A program made the position numbers and the translations under genes. Below the pieces are notes generated by a model, which was given only the letters and a program-made list of their open reading frames with translations, made no database searches and had not been told where the DNA came from. Shown here piece after piece: positions 63,656 to 64,000 of a stretch of 64,000 nt of DNA. Where the stretch lies: positions 248,001 to 312,000 of the forward strand of contig JAULSU010000007.1 of NCBI GenBank assembly GCA_030512335.1. Direction: 5' to 3'. The DNA comes from Immersiella caudata. Its lineage: Eukaryota > Ascomycota > Sordariomycetes > Sordariales > Lasiosphaeriaceae. How positions within the stretch are numbered: the first letter of the stretch is position 1; every line of letters starts with the position of its first letter.

Positions 63656-64000
63656 ATGCGCACCCTCACTTCGACCTTCCTCTCCCTAACCCTCTTCCAC
63701 TCGGTCCTAGGCCAGCGAGGCTTCCACATCATGGACCGCCAAGCCTCCTGGATTCACAAAACACAAGGCGAATGTCCCTCCAAACGCATCGACTGCGCCG
63801 AGATTAGAGAGCCATTCGACGATGACGGCGTCTGGCTGGTTCCCGCCAATCAGTTCAACTGCGGCGTTATCCAGGATAGAGTATGCCTCATCTCCAACTT
63901 TTCTCAACTTTTCGTCAGAAAAGTCAAGCTAACACGACACAGAACTACTTTGAAGGCCTCCGCCACACCTCCCAAATCGCCCACGGCACCACCCTCAAGG
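63656..64000 (+). CDS. Secreted protein of unknown function, 5' part only
   Basis: Exon 1 63656-63880 and exon 2 from 63943 run off the window; the 62-nt intron has a GTATGC donor and CAG acceptor, with a CTAAC branch in aagctaacacg. The signal peptide is MRTLTSTFLSLTLFHSVLG. The visible mature part has Cys in GECPSKRIDCAEI and QFNCGV and continues NYFEGLRHTSQIAHGTTLK. I do not recognise the family from 94 residues. The TATA box and signal peptide support a real gene. Confidence 0.6.
   Translation, partial: MRTLTSTFLSLTLFHSVLGQRGFHIMDRQASWIHKTQGECPSKRIDCAEIREPFDDDGVWLVPANQFNCGVIQDRVCLISNFSQLFVRKVKLTRHRTTLKASATPPKSPTAPPSR

Overview
This is nuclear DNA of a filamentous ascomycete (Pezizomycotina). 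The evidence is many short introns (about 50-110 nt) with GT(A/G)NGT donors, CTRAC-type branch points and YAG acceptors; HET-domain genes; a Zn2Cys6 regulator; an Hce2-like secreted effector; a LaeA-type methyltransferase; several P450s; and fungal rhodopsin-domain and hydrophilin families. No rRNA, tRNA or CRISPR array was recognised. The class or genus cannot be fixed from sequence reading alone.

Layout. 0-2.8 kb is a decayed margin: a GNAT acetyltransferase pseudogene cut by the window edge, a Crypton-type tyrosine recombinase remnant with several in-frame stops, and short perfect inverted repeats. 2.8-19 kb is an accessory/secretory block: a small unknown gene, an NmrA-like Rossmann protein, two related P450s with an Hce2-like secreted protein between them, a GH93-type secreted glycosidase, a Zn2Cys6 regulator, and a secreted S33 peptidase divergent from the regulator. 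19-26.6 kb holds a frameshifted small secreted protein (intact paralogue at 55.9 kb), a rhodopsin-domain membrane protein, a secreted beta-lactamase-fold serine hydrolase with an 11-nt exon, and two broken low-complexity genes. 26.9-33 kb is the most interesting metabolic unit: a one-polypeptide fusion of an isochorismatase-fold amidohydrolase and an allophanate-hydrolase-type amidase, divergent from an NCS1 nucleobase/allantoin-type permease. This looks like a nitrogen-scavenging pair.

33-38 kb carries two hydrophilin-like stress proteins facing away from each other and a HET-domain pseudogene. 38.6-46 kb has a VOC-fold (glyoxalase-like) protein, a Nudix hydrolase, a second NmrA-like protein, a DUF6594 C-terminal fragment, an orphan reading frame, a small single-pass membrane protein and a secreted cysteine-rich protein. 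46.4-50.6 kb is a sulfur-uptake pair: a YeeE/YedE thiosulfate-type transporter followed by a SulP sulfate permease. 51.3-54.3 kb is a P450 with a CYP7/CYP8-like I-helix, tail-to-tail with a LaeA-like methyltransferase. 55.9-64 kb has the intact small secreted protein, an intact 680-residue HET protein, an unknown gene with a 5'UTR intron, a kelch-propeller membrane protein and the start of another secreted protein.

Exon coordinates were derived by hand from splice motifs and continuity of homologous reading frames. Functions come from recognised motifs and family resemblance, not from database searches.
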